This document shows, one piece after another, positions 50,157 to 58,349 of a stretch of DNA of 64,000 nucleotides. Source of the stretch: Streptomyces sp. NBC_01460 (GTDB lineage: Bacteria > Actinomycetota > Actinomycetes > Streptomycetales > Streptomycetaceae); NCBI RefSeq assembly GCF_036227405.1, contig NZ_CP109473.1, positions 4,154,001 to 4,218,000 of the forward strand, read 5' to 3'. Both the position numbers and the translations under genes were made by a program. The notes under the pieces were generated by a model. That model searched no databases, was not told the DNA's origin, and worked only from the letters and a program-made list of their open reading frames with translations. Position 1 is the stretch's first letter. Each line of letters begins with the position of its first letter.

Positions 50157-50684
50157 TCAGCGGTTCTCGATGACGACCGACTCGATCACCACGTCCTGCA
50201 GCGGACGGTCCGTGCGGGGATTGGTCGGGGCCGCGGCGATGGCGTCCACGACCTTCCTCCCCGCCTCGTCGGCGACCTCTCCGAAGATCGTGTGCTTGCC
50301 GGTCAGCCACGCGGTGGGCGAGACCGTCACGAAGAACTGCGAACCGTTGGTTCCCGGCCCGGCGTTGGCCATCGCCAGCAGGTACGGCTTGGTGAAGGCG
50401 AGGTCGGGGTGGAACTCGTCGCCGAACTCGTACCCGGGGCCACCCGTACCGTTGCCCAGCGGGTCACCGCCCTGGATCATGAAACCGCTGATGACGCGGT
50501 GGAAGACAGTGCCGTCGTACAGCTTGTCCGTGGACTTCCTGCCGGTCGCCGGGTCGGTCCACTCACGCTCGCCCGTGGCCAGCTCGACGAAGTTCCTGAC
50601 CGTCTTGGGCGCGTGGTTCGGCAGGAGCCGGATCGCGATGTCGCCCTGGTTGGTCTTCAAAGTGGCGTAAAGCTGCTCGGCCAC
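50157..50684 (-). CDS. Cyclophilin-type peptidyl-prolyl cis-trans isomerase
   Basis: A 175-residue cytoplasmic isomerase: FHRVISGFMIQGGDPLGNGTGG (catalytic Arg and the FMIQGGD core), AMANAGPGTNGSQFFVTV and TIFGEV are all in place. No signal peptide is present. GTG 50684 (VAEQLYATLKTNQG) has GGAAGG nine bases upstream; longer starts are not supported. Confidence 0.94.
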   Translation of the reverse strand: MAEQLYATLKTNQGDIAIRLLPNHAPKTVRNFVELATGEREWTDPATGRKSTDKLYDGTVFHRVISGFMIQGGDPLGNGTGGPGYEFGDEFHPDLAFTKPYLLAMANAGPGTNGSQFFVTVSPTAWLTGKHTIFGEVADEAGRKVVDAIAAAPTNPRTDRPLQDVVIESVVIENR

Positions 50685-51031
50685 GATCTGCCTTCCGTAA
50701 GTCTTCGCTGATGACCTCCGATCCTCGCACGGGGGGACTCCTCCGCAGCGCGGCCACGGCCCGGGCTCGGCACCGCTCACCTTGTTGCCCGCTTTCCCGC
50801 ACGTTTTCCCCACGTACCGCGCGTCAGGTGCGTCCAAGTGCCCGACAGCGCGGGGCACGCCGACACGAACCGTGGCATCGTCGGCGACACGCTGCCCTTG
50901 CACCGTAGTGACCGAGAATGACGCTCATGACCCGGATGCCCGTCCCGCATGGCGCACAAGGCACCAGCGGGCATGATTTCGAATTGGGTGGATAGGCGGA
51001 GTACCTACCCGCCACCAAGGAGGAGGATCCC
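50685..51031. other. Gene-free region before the DUF5324 gene
   Basis: This 347-base region between the divergent cyclophilin and DUF5324 genes holds no reading frame of credible composition. AAGGAGGAGG just before 51032 is a strong ribosome site. No clear promoter hexamers or operators were found. Confidence 0.4.
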
Positions 51032-51757
51032 GTGACCCGCATCGACAGCGTGCGCGCCGCAACCTACTCGGCGAAGGACAGCGCGCAGCACGCCGCGGAA
51101 GTGGTGGCGCCCTACGCCGACACGGCCAAGGAACAGGCCGCGCACTACGCGCAGGAAGCTCGCGCCCGGCTCGCGCCCAAGGTGTCGAAGGCAGCCGCGC
51201 AGGCCCGCGTCCAGTACGGCGCCCATCTCGCACCGCGCATCGAACAGGCCCTGACCCATGTGCCTCCCAAGGTCGACGAGGCCGCGCACAAGGCCGCCGT
51301 CCGGACGCGCAGCGCCGCCCGCACGGCGGCCGACTACACCGTGCCGCGCGTCGAGTACGCGGTGGCGGCGAGCCGCCCCATGGCCGAGGAGGCCACGGCC
51401 CGCAGCACGGCGGCACTGGCCGCCCTGCGCGGGCAGGTGACGGCCAAGGAGATCCAGAAGCTCGTCAGGAAGCACGAGCGCCGGGCCAAGGCGGGCCGGG
51501 CGGCCAAGGGATTCCTCGTGCTGGGCATCCTGGCTGGCGGGGCCTTCGCCGCCTGGAAGTGGTGGGACAAGCAGGCCAACCCGGACTGGCTGGTCGAGCC
51601 GCCCGCCCCCACCGATGTGGCCGACGACCGCACCCCGCTGACCTCGGTCGACGGCAGCGGCCGGACGGTGCTCGACCCGGAGGTGCGCGCCAAGCAGGAC
51701 GAGGCGGAATCCGGATCGGACCCCGTGGACGGCACCGACCGCGACGACAAGCGCTGA
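51032..51757 (+). CDS. DUF5324 family protein
   Basis: A 241-residue protein of a streptomycete-specific family. The long Ala/Lys/Arg-rich N-terminal part (VRAATYSAKDSAQHAAEVVAPYADTAKEQAAHYAQEARARLAPK and similar 11-residue-like repeats) should form amphipathic helices such as those of LEA-like or membrane-lying proteins. One membrane helix follows (GFLVLGILAGGAFAAWKWW, about 159-178), then an acidic tail. Function unknown. GTG 51032 has AAGGAGGAGG upstream. A strong terminator follows. It is the last gene of the conserved core before the SARP-AfsA cluster. Confidence 0.82.
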   Translation: MTRIDSVRAATYSAKDSAQHAAEVVAPYADTAKEQAAHYAQEARARLAPKVSKAAAQARVQYGAHLAPRIEQALTHVPPKVDEAAHKAAVRTRSAARTAADYTVPRVEYAVAASRPMAEEATARSTAALAALRGQVTAKEIQKLVRKHERRAKAGRAAKGFLVLGILAGGAFAAWKWWDKQANPDWLVEPPAPTDVADDRTPLTSVDGSGRTVLDPEVRAKQDEAESGSDPVDGTDRDDKR

Positions 51758-51783
51758 CCGGGACCACCGGGAACGACGCCTGC

Positions 51784-51823
51784 GAGGGGCGCCGGAAGAC
51801 CTCAGGGTCTTCCGGCGCCCCTC
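51784..51823. terminator. Strong bidirectional terminator after the DUF5324 gene
   Basis: GAGGGGCGCCGGAAGACC (51784-51801) pairs exactly with 51806-51823 over the loop TCAG, followed by TTCCCG: an 18-bp stem. It lies between the convergent DUF5324 and SARP genes and marks the border of the SARP-AfsA cluster. Confidence 0.92.
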
Positions 51824-51847
51824 TTCCCGTGCGTGGGTGGGGAGCCC

Positions 51848-54745
51848 TCAGCCGACCCGGCACGGCTCGAAGACGGTGCTGCCCAGGCCCGCCAGAGCAT
51901 GCTGTTCGGCCCGGTGGAAGTGGAGGCCGCGTGCGATGCGCAGGGCCTCACGGTGGTGCTCGGCCGACTCGCGGGGACAGCCGAGCGCGGACATCGCGCG
52001 TCCCGCCGCGTTGCGGCACTCCGCCTGGGCCCAGAGGTCTCCCAGCTCCTCCGCCACCTCGATTCCGGCCAGACACAGGGAACGAGCGGCGTCGCGGTCG
52101 CCCGTCCTCGCCTTCAGAGCACCGAGATAGGACTGGGCCAAGGCCTCGGGCCGCTGGAGTCCGCGGTGATCCCTGCTGAGGGCGAGACCGGCTTCGAGGG
52201 AGAGCGCGGCGGTGTGCGGGTGGCCCAGCGCCTCGTGGACCAGGCCCAGCTCCACCAGGGTCATCGCCTCGGCCCCGCGATGTGACTGCGAGCGGGTCAG
52301 CCGGAGACAGCGGGAGTAGAGGCGGTACGCGGCGCCCGGCGCACCGGAGTCCAGCTCGACGCGGGCGAGCGCTCCGTAGGCGAGGGCGGTCCGCAGATGA
52401 TCGGTTCCCTCCGAGTAGAGCCGGATGGACTCCGTCAGGTGTCCGCGGGCCTCGTCCAGTGCGCCGGTGGTCCAGCGGGCACGCCCCAGCTCCTCGCGGG
52501 AGGCGGCCAGCAGGTCCGGCCAGTCGTGGAGCTCACTCAGCCGCAGGGCGCGCTGGGCGTGCTCCTCCGCGGCGTCGACGAGGCCCGCGGTGAGGGAGGC
52601 GTCGACGAGGCTGAGGGAGAGCTCGGTCTCCGCCCGCGGGTTCATGCCCCGTTGCGCGGCGCGCAGCCCCGCCCGCGCGACGGCGAGCCACTCGGGGACC
52701 CGTGACCGGCGTTTGCAGGTCTCCCGCAGCATGCCCGCGAGTGTCCAGGCGGCGACGTACGGGCCGTGCTCGGCGGTGTGCTCCACGGCGGCGGTGAGAT
52801 TGCGCAGTTCGGCCTCGGCTTCCTCCCCGGAGACCGGTGCGCCCTCGGTGGCGCGGGGCTCCTGTCCCACCACGTGGATCCGGCCCGCGCGGCCGTCGAG
52901 GACGCTCGCGACCTGCGTGTACCAGCCCAGAAGACGGTTGAGCGCCTCGTTCCGGGACTCGGTCGGCTCCTCGTCGCCGGCCCGCTTCCAGGCGTACTCC
53001 CGGAGCAGGTCGTGCGGGAAGCGGAAACGGCCGGGAGCGTGCTGGACCAGGAGGTTCGCGGTGGCGAGCACGTTGAGGGCAGGTCGTACGGCGGCCTCGT
53101 CCGTACCGGTGAGGGCCGCCGCCGCCGCGTAGGTCAGGTCGTGGCCGGGGAGCAGGCCGAGCATGCGCAGGGCGCGCCGGCCCCGGTCGTCGAGCCGCTG
53201 GTAGGACAGGTCCAGCGAGGCACCCACGGACGCCCGTTCGTCGTCCGCGACGGAGGCTCCGGCCAGTGGGCCGGCCGCGGCGAGCTCCCGGGCAACGGAC
53301 CCGAGGTCGAAGTGCGGTGAGACCACGGATCCCGCCGCGACCACCCGCAGCGCCAGGGGGAGATGACCGCAGAGCCGCGAGATCTCCGCGACGGCGGGAT
53401 CCGGCGTCCCCGTGGACCGCGGGCGGCCCAGCGCACTCCTCAACAGCTCCGCCGACTCGTCGGGGCCCAGCACGGGCAGCACGACGCGCTGCGCGTCCTC
53501 GTGCACCGCCAGGCTGACCAGGGCACGCCTGCTGGTGACGAGGACGGCGCAGCCGGGCGCGCTGGGAAGCAGGCACCGCACATGGTCGGCGTCGGCAGCG
53601 TTGTCCAGGACGATCAGCATGCGACGGGTGGCGATGACCGAGCGGAACAGGGTGCCTCGTTCGAGGCAGTCGGTCGGAACGTGCTGGGCTGCCACCCCCA
53701 TCGCGCGCAGGAACGACCCGAGGATCTCGCACGGATCCGCCGCACCGAGGCGGTCGAAGCCTCGCAGGTCGACGAAGAGCTGACCGTCGGGGAAGCCGTC
53801 GGCGACCTGATGGGCACAGTGCACGGCCAGCGCCGTCTTGCCGACCCCCGCCGTGCCCTCCACACAGACGATCGGCATCTTCCCGGAACGCAGCCGGTCC
53901 GTGACCAGCGCGATCTCGTCCGCCCGCCCGGTGAAGTCCCTTACCGCGTTGGGCAGCTGGTGGGGTGTGAGAGGGGCTTCCGGAGACCGTTCCTCCGGAC
54001 GCACCGCGCTCAGGACGAACTGGTGTGCCTCCCTGAGCTCGGCGCCCGGCTCCACGCCGTACTCCTCGACCAGCCGCTCGCGGATCCGCGTGTAGGCGTC
54101 GAGCGCTTCCACCTGTCGGCCGCTGTCGGCGAGCGTCCGCATGAGGAAGGCGTGCAGGCGTTCTCGGAGCGGGTGCACGGCGATGAGGCGCACGAGCTCG
54201 GGGAGGCGACGTTCCCCCTGCCCGAGCGAGACCTCCAGGGCGTACAGCTCCTCCTGGGCGGAGAGCCGGCGTTCCTGGAATCGATCGCGCTCCAGTTCGA
54301 TACCGCGACTCTCGGTTCCCTCGGCGAGCGGGCCGCGGGCCAGGGCGGTCGCCCTGGCCAGAGTCTCGGCGGCGTCCGCGGGCCGGCCCGAATCGCTCAG
54401 GGCGCGTGAGGCGGCGAACAGTTCCTCGAACTCCAGGAGATCGCAGTCGAACCCACCGGGCGTGCCGAGCACGTAGCCGGCATCGGAATGGGTGAGCGGC
54501 AGGGACGGCGGCAGACAGCGCCGCAGTCCCGATACGTACTTCTGGACGAGGTTGAGGGCGTGGGCCGGCGCGTCGTCACCCCAGACCATCGCGATGATGC
54601 GGTCGGCGGGCACGGGTCGTGGGCCGCCGAGCAGCAGAGCGACCAGCACGGCACGCTGGCGGGGCGGCCCGAGCGGCAGTGACCGGTTGCCGGCCAACGC
54701 CCTTAACGGGCCCATCACTTCGAAACGTACGTGCGAGTCAATCAT
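51848..54745 (-). CDS. Large SARP-family regulator (SARP DBD-BTAD-NB-ARC-TPR, AfsR-like)
   Basis: A 965-residue regulator. N-terminal OmpR-like DNA-binding domain (about 1-95, VRFEVMGPLRALAGN to LTHSDAGYVLG), bacterial transcriptional activation domain (about 100-245, EYGVEPGAELREAH), NB-ARC ATPase with Walker A GTAGVGKT (297-304) and Walker B-like MLIVLDNAAD, winged-helix part, then TPR repeats to the C-terminus. Such AfsR-type SARPs activate secondary-metabolite genes. Leu14 is encoded by TTA (54706-54704), a bldA-dependent codon. Divergent from the afsA-like operon, and so its probable activator. ATG 54745 is preceded only by a G-run as ribosome site. Confidence 0.94.
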   Translation of the reverse strand: MIDSHVRFEVMGPLRALAGNRSLPLGPPRQRAVLVALLLGGPRPVPADRIIAMVWGDDAPAHALNLVQKYVSGLRRCLPPSLPLTHSDAGYVLGTPGGFDCDLLEFEELFAASRALSDSGRPADAAETLARATALARGPLAEGTESRGIELERDRFQERRLSAQEELYALEVSLGQGERRLPELVRLIAVHPLRERLHAFLMRTLADSGRQVEALDAYTRIRERLVEEYGVEPGAELREAHQFVLSAVRPEERSPEAPLTPHQLPNAVRDFTGRADEIALVTDRLRSGKMPIVCVEGTAGVGKTALAVHCAHQVADGFPDGQLFVDLRGFDRLGAADPCEILGSFLRAMGVAAQHVPTDCLERGTLFRSVIATRRMLIVLDNAADADHVRCLLPSAPGCAVLVTSRRALVSLAVHEDAQRVVLPVLGPDESAELLRSALGRPRSTGTPDPAVAEISRLCGHLPLALRVVAAGSVVSPHFDLGSVARELAAAGPLAGASVADDERASVGASLDLSYQRLDDRGRRALRMLGLLPGHDLTYAAAAALTGTDEAAVRPALNVLATANLLVQHAPGRFRFPHDLLREYAWKRAGDEEPTESRNEALNRLLGWYTQVASVLDGRAGRIHVVGQEPRATEGAPVSGEEAEAELRNLTAAVEHTAEHGPYVAAWTLAGMLRETCKRRSRVPEWLAVARAGLRAAQRGMNPRAETELSLSLVDASLTAGLVDAAEEHAQRALRLSELHDWPDLLAASREELGRARWTTGALDEARGHLTESIRLYSEGTDHLRTALAYGALARVELDSGAPGAAYRLYSRCLRLTRSQSHRGAEAMTLVELGLVHEALGHPHTAALSLEAGLALSRDHRGLQRPEALAQSYLGALKARTGDRDAARSLCLAGIEVAEELGDLWAQAECRNAAGRAMSALGCPRESAEHHREALRIARGLHFHRAEQHALAGLGSTVFEPCRVG

Positions 54746-54961
54746 TTTCCCCCCCGGTAACGGTAAAGAGAGCGTAAGCCTCCTGCCGGTCGAATCTCTT
54801 GGTATTAACACGCTGTTTTTGCGCCTGCCTCCGGCGGCCGTCGTGCCTTCCGGAGCGGTTCAGCGTCCCTTCCAGCGCCCCGTCAGCACCTCCGGCGAAG
54901 GTCCTCCCCAGGAACCGACCCGAACGAGACATCCGCAGACAGGTCCAGGAGGACTTCCGGA
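54746..54961. promoter_or_regulatory. Divergent promoter region between SARP and afsA-like genes
   Basis: This 216-base region must hold both promoters. CGGTAA (54755), CGGTAA (54761) and CGTAAG (54773) are spaced 6 and 12 bases and might be SARP-type direct repeats. An AT-rich patch (54796-54820) is the only sequence fit for -10 boxes. AGGAGG at 54947 serves the afsA-like gene. No butyrolactone-receptor site (ARE) was recognised. Confidence 0.45.
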
Positions 54962-56005
54962 ATGACACTGCCCGTCGGCCGCGCGTCAGCATCCGAATCA
55001 GCCCCCGTCCCCGTCGTCGTACCGGCACCCGTGCCGCTCAGCTTCGACTCCACCCTCCCCCGCTCACTGGTCCACCGGGCCTCTGTGGCCGAGGTGTTCG
55101 TGACGGACTCGGTGGAGACCGGCTCGCCCGAGCCGGGCGCCACCACCCGCACCTTCGACGTGGCCGCCCAGCTGCCGCGCGGCCACCTCGTCGGCGAGCA
55201 CCCGGCCGCATACGACTTCCTGCTGCTCGTCGAGGTCCTGCGGCAGTCCGGGGTGTGTGTCGCGCACCGGCATCTCGACGTGGCGATCGACAGCGCGTTC
55301 ATCTTCAGCGCGCTCAACTTCGACGTGCTGTCCCTGGAAGCCCTGCGCATAGGCGCCCGCCCGGCACAGACGGTGCTGCACTTGTCCGTGCGGCCGGAGA
55401 CGAACCGGGGCGGACGGATCCTGGGCTTCGACTTCGACATCATCGTGGATCTCGACGGAACACCCACGCTCCGGGCGTCGGGCGGTCTGACCTTCGTCAG
55501 CCGCCGGGCGTACGGGATGCTCCGCGCCCAGGGACTCGGCAAGGCCCGGGCGGCTTCCGCCGCACGCGCCCACCGGCCGGCTCCCGCCGCTCCCACCACC
55601 GTCGGACGCAAGGACGTCCGGAACGTGGTGCTGACCGAGCCTGCCGTCGGGGTCGGAGGCGACGCCTCCGCGTTCCTGGTCGTCGACACCGCACATCCGC
55701 ACCTGTTCGACCACCAGCTGGACCATGTGCCGGGGAACCTCCAGCTGGAAGCCGCCCGGCAGCTCGCGGTGGCCTCGGTGGCACGGCTGCACGGACTGTC
55801 CCCCGTGGACCTGGTCGTGACGTCCGTGCGCGCCCGCTTCACCGACTTCGCCGAGCTCGGCCTCAGCACCCCGGTGACCGCCCATGTCGACGGGGTCCAG
55901 CACGCGGAGGCCCTGGGAACCCTGACCGTCCCCGTCGAGGTACGTCTCGGCCAGGGCGACAGCTCCGTGAGCGAGGTCAATCTGGAGGTGGCCCAGTGGG
56001 CGTGA
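54962..56005 (+). CDS. AfsA-family gamma-butyrolactone/butenolide biosynthesis protein
   Basis: A 347-residue protein with two AfsA hotdog repeats. Repeat 1: PRSLVHRASVAEVFVTD, then PRGHLVGEHPAAYDFLLLVEVLRQSG. Repeat 2: GRKDVRNVVLTEPAVGVGG, then HPHLFDHQLDHVPGNLQLEAARQLA. AfsA-type enzymes join a beta-ketoacyl-ACP to dihydroxyacetone phosphate, the first step to A-factor-like hormones and methylenomycin furans. AGGAGG lies nine bases before ATG 54962. The GTGA overlap with the HAD gene couples synthesis to dephosphorylation. No receptor gene is adjacent, which is unusual for afsA/scbA loci. Confidence 0.94.
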   Translation: MTLPVGRASASESAPVPVVVPAPVPLSFDSTLPRSLVHRASVAEVFVTDSVETGSPEPGATTRTFDVAAQLPRGHLVGEHPAAYDFLLLVEVLRQSGVCVAHRHLDVAIDSAFIFSALNFDVLSLEALRIGARPAQTVLHLSVRPETNRGGRILGFDFDIIVDLDGTPTLRASGGLTFVSRRAYGMLRAQGLGKARAASAARAHRPAPAAPTTVGRKDVRNVVLTEPAVGVGGDASAFLVVDTAHPHLFDHQLDHVPGNLQLEAARQLAVASVARLHGLSPVDLVVTSVRARFTDFAELGLSTPVTAHVDGVQHAEALGTLTVPVEVRLGQGDSSVSEVNLEVAQWA

Positions 56006-56706
56006 CCCCCGGCACCCGGACCGCCGCAGCCGGCGCCCCACCGATCACGACACTGGTCTGCGACTACGGGGGTGTCCTGACGAACCCCCTGGCCGAGACC
56101 TACGCGGCCTTCTCCGACAGCACCGGCATCCCGGTCGAGGACCTGGTGGCGGCCTTCGGCCGGGCCACCCGGCGGTACGGCGTGAGCCCCATGGCGGAGC
56201 TGGAGATCGGCGCCATCTCCGAGGACGAGCTCGTACGGCGCGTGCTGTCCGAGCTGGACAGGGAGCCCGGCGACGTTCTCCGGGGCCTCCCGTTCGGCGA
56301 GGTCTGGTTCCGCGGCCGGCGCACCAACGAGGACCTGACCGCCTTCCTCCGCACCGTCCGGGCGGCCGGTCACCGGGTCGGGCTGCTCACCAACAACGTC
56401 CGGGAGTGGGAGCCGCGCTGGCGTGCGGCACTCCCCGTCGCGGAGCTGTTCGACACCGTCGTCGACTCCTCCCGGGAGGGCGTGCGCAAGCCGGACCCCG
56501 AGATCTACCGCCGGCTCGTCGCCCGGCTGGGAGCCGACCCGGCCACCGTCCTCTTCCTGGACGACCTGGAGGAGAACTGCGCCGCCGCACGGGCGCAGGG
56601 CATGCACGCGGTCCGCTTCGACACGACGGACCAGGCCGTCCGGGACGTGGGCCGCCTGATGGACCTGCCCGCTTTCGACAAGGAACCTTCCGGAGGTACG
56701 TCATGA
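56002..56706 (+). CDS. HAD-superfamily (subfamily IA) phosphatase
   Basis: A 234-residue HAD hydrolase. Motif I is VCDYGGVLTN with nucleophile Asp21, but Gly stands at Asp+2 where most phosphatases have Asp. Motif II is LLTNN, motif III the Lys of RKPDPEIY, motif IV LFLDDLEEN. Gly at Asp+2 is shared with the sEH-N-terminal and YihX-like group, of which some members are still phosphatases. Next to an AfsA gene it most likely removes the phosphate from the butenolide phosphate, as MmfP is thought to do in furan synthesis. Overlaps both neighbours by four bases. Confidence 0.88.
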   Translation: MTPGTRTAAAGAPPITTLVCDYGGVLTNPLAETYAAFSDSTGIPVEDLVAAFGRATRRYGVSPMAELEIGAISEDELVRRVLSELDREPGDVLRGLPFGEVWFRGRRTNEDLTAFLRTVRAAGHRVGLLTNNVREWEPRWRAALPVAELFDTVVDSSREGVRKPDPEIYRRLVARLGADPATVLFLDDLEENCAAARAQGMHAVRFDTTDQAVRDVGRLMDLPAFDKEPSGGTS

Positions 56707-58349
56707 CCCGTTCGCCCACCCCCCGGGTGCTGATCGTCGGCGCGGGGCCGACCGGTCTCACCGCGGCCTGCACCCTGCTGCGGCACGGTGTGAAGGTCAG
56801 GGTCGTGGACCGCCGCCACGGGCCCACCGGCGCCCCCAAGGCCCTGATCCTGTGGAGCGGTGCCCTGGAGGTGCTCGACCGGCTGGAGACGGCGGTCGCG
56901 ATCGGCGAGCGGTCGCTGCCGCTCACCGGCGCCTCGTACTGGTCGCGCGGGAGGAGGATCGCCGGACTGGGGTTCGGGGCCCTGCGCGGCACCCGCTTCC
57001 CCGGCCCGTTGTGCGTGCCGCAGCCCGTGACGGAGGAGCTGCTCTACGAGCGTCTGATCCAGCTGGGCGGCACCGTCGAATGGTCGACGGAGGCCGAGTC
57101 GGTCACGGTGGAGGCCGAGGAGGCCGCCGTCGTGCTGAACGGCCCCGACGGGGACCGCAGCACCGCACGCGCCCCTTGGCTGATCGCCGCCGACGGCGCG
57201 CACAGCAAGGTCCGCGAGGCCCTGGGCATCCCCTTCGAAGGCAGCACGTACGCCCGTGACTTCCTCCTCGGTGACGGGCTGCTGGAGGCCACCGGTGCCA
57301 CTCCGCTGCCCCCCGCCGAGGCGCAGTACCACCTCACCCCCGACGGGGTGCTCGTCGTCGTCGCCCTCCCGGAGGGCGGCCACCGGGTCTTCTTCGACCT
57401 GCCGGCCGGCAGCGGCGAGGGGCCCCCGGACGACGCCGAGCTCCAGCAGCTCCTCGACGCCCGCGGACCTGGGGGCTGGACCCTGACGAGCACCGCGTGG
57501 ACCAGCAGGTTCCGGGTGCACACCAAGGTCGCCGCGGCCTTCAGGTCGGGTCCGGTCCTCCTCGCCGGGGACGCCGCGCACTGCCACAGCCCGGCCGGAG
57601 GCCAGGGCCTCAACACCGGGGTGCAGGACGGCTACGACCTGGGCTGGAAGCTCGCGGCGGTGTGCTCGGGCGCGGACCCCGCCCTGCTCGACAGCTACGA
57701 GGCCGAGCGGCGGCCCAGCGCCGTCCGGGCCGTGGGCAACGCGGACCGGCAGACGAAGCTCTGGCTCCTGCGCTCGGTGGTCTCCCGCTTCCTCCGGGAC
57801 ACACTGCTCCGCAGGCTCTCGGCGAGCGGCGCGCTGGAGAAGCGGCTCGTACCCGAACTCGCTCAGGTCGACCTGGACCTGACGGGCAGCCCGATCGTCT
57901 CGGGAACCCCTGTGGACGGTGTGCGGCCCGGCCGCCGCGTCCCCGACACCGCGCTGTCCATGGTCTACGGGCGGGAGGCCGACAGCCTCCACGGCTACGT
58001 TGCCGCCGGACGGCACACCGTCGTCGTGCTCGGCGTCTCCGGCACCGACACCGTCGCGGTGCGGGCGGCCGAGACGGCGGCGGCGCGTCACGCGGGCACG
58101 GCGGGCAGCAACGTCGACGTACTGCTGATCCGGCCGTCCGACCGCAGTGACGCCTTCTCCGTTCCCACGGCACTGCCCGCCCACGATGTCGCCGCCGGCC
58201 GGTACGGCACCATCACCCAGGCCCTGTACGTCCGGCCCGACGGGGTCGTCGGCGCGCGGGTCTCCCTCGACCGCCCGGGCCGCATCGCCGAGCTCCTCGC
58301 CGGAATCCCGGTCGGCGGTGAGCAGGACCGTGTTCCGCACATCTTGTGA
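56703..58349 (+). CDS. FAD-dependent monooxygenase (PHBH/aromatic hydroxylase fold)
   Basis: A 548-residue flavoprotein. Dinucleotide-binding VGAGPTGLTA (12-21), DG motif LIAADGAHSKVREALGI and the second FAD motif LLAGDAAHCHSPAGGQGLNTGVQDGYDLGWKL are complete. The C-terminal thioredoxin-like domain found in phenol-hydroxylase and polyketide oxygenases follows. In a butenolide pathway it could hydroxylate or perform a Baeyer-Villiger step; S. rochei SRB synthesis is said to use a flavin monooxygenase beside its AfsA homologue. Its last 20 bases overlap the transporter gene. Confidence 0.92.
   Translation: MTRSPTPRVLIVGAGPTGLTAACTLLRHGVKVRVVDRRHGPTGAPKALILWSGALEVLDRLETAVAIGERSLPLTGASYWSRGRRIAGLGFGALRGTRFPGPLCVPQPVTEELLYERLIQLGGTVEWSTEAESVTVEAEEAAVVLNGPDGDRSTARAPWLIAADGAHSKVREALGIPFEGSTYARDFLLGDGLLEATGATPLPPAEAQYHLTPDGVLVVVALPEGGHRVFFDLPAGSGEGPPDDAELQQLLDARGPGGWTLTSTAWTSRFRVHTKVAAAFRSGPVLLAGDAAHCHSPAGGQGLNTGVQDGYDLGWKLAAVCSGADPALLDSYEAERRPSAVRAVGNADRQTKLWLLRSVVSRFLRDTLLRRLSASGALEKRLVPELAQVDLDLTGSPIVSGTPVDGVRPGRRVPDTALSMVYGREADSLHGYVAAGRHTVVVLGVSGTDTVAVRAAETAAARHAGTAGSNVDVLLIRPSDRSDAFSVPTALPAHDVAAGRYGTITQALYVRPDGVVGARVSLDRPGRIAELLAGIPVGGEQDRVPHIL

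Noticed and set aside
54746..54961. Butyrolactone-receptor (ARE) operator before the afsA-like gene
   Set aside because: No sequence resembling the ACATACNNACCGGTT-type site was found, and there is no receptor gene nearby.
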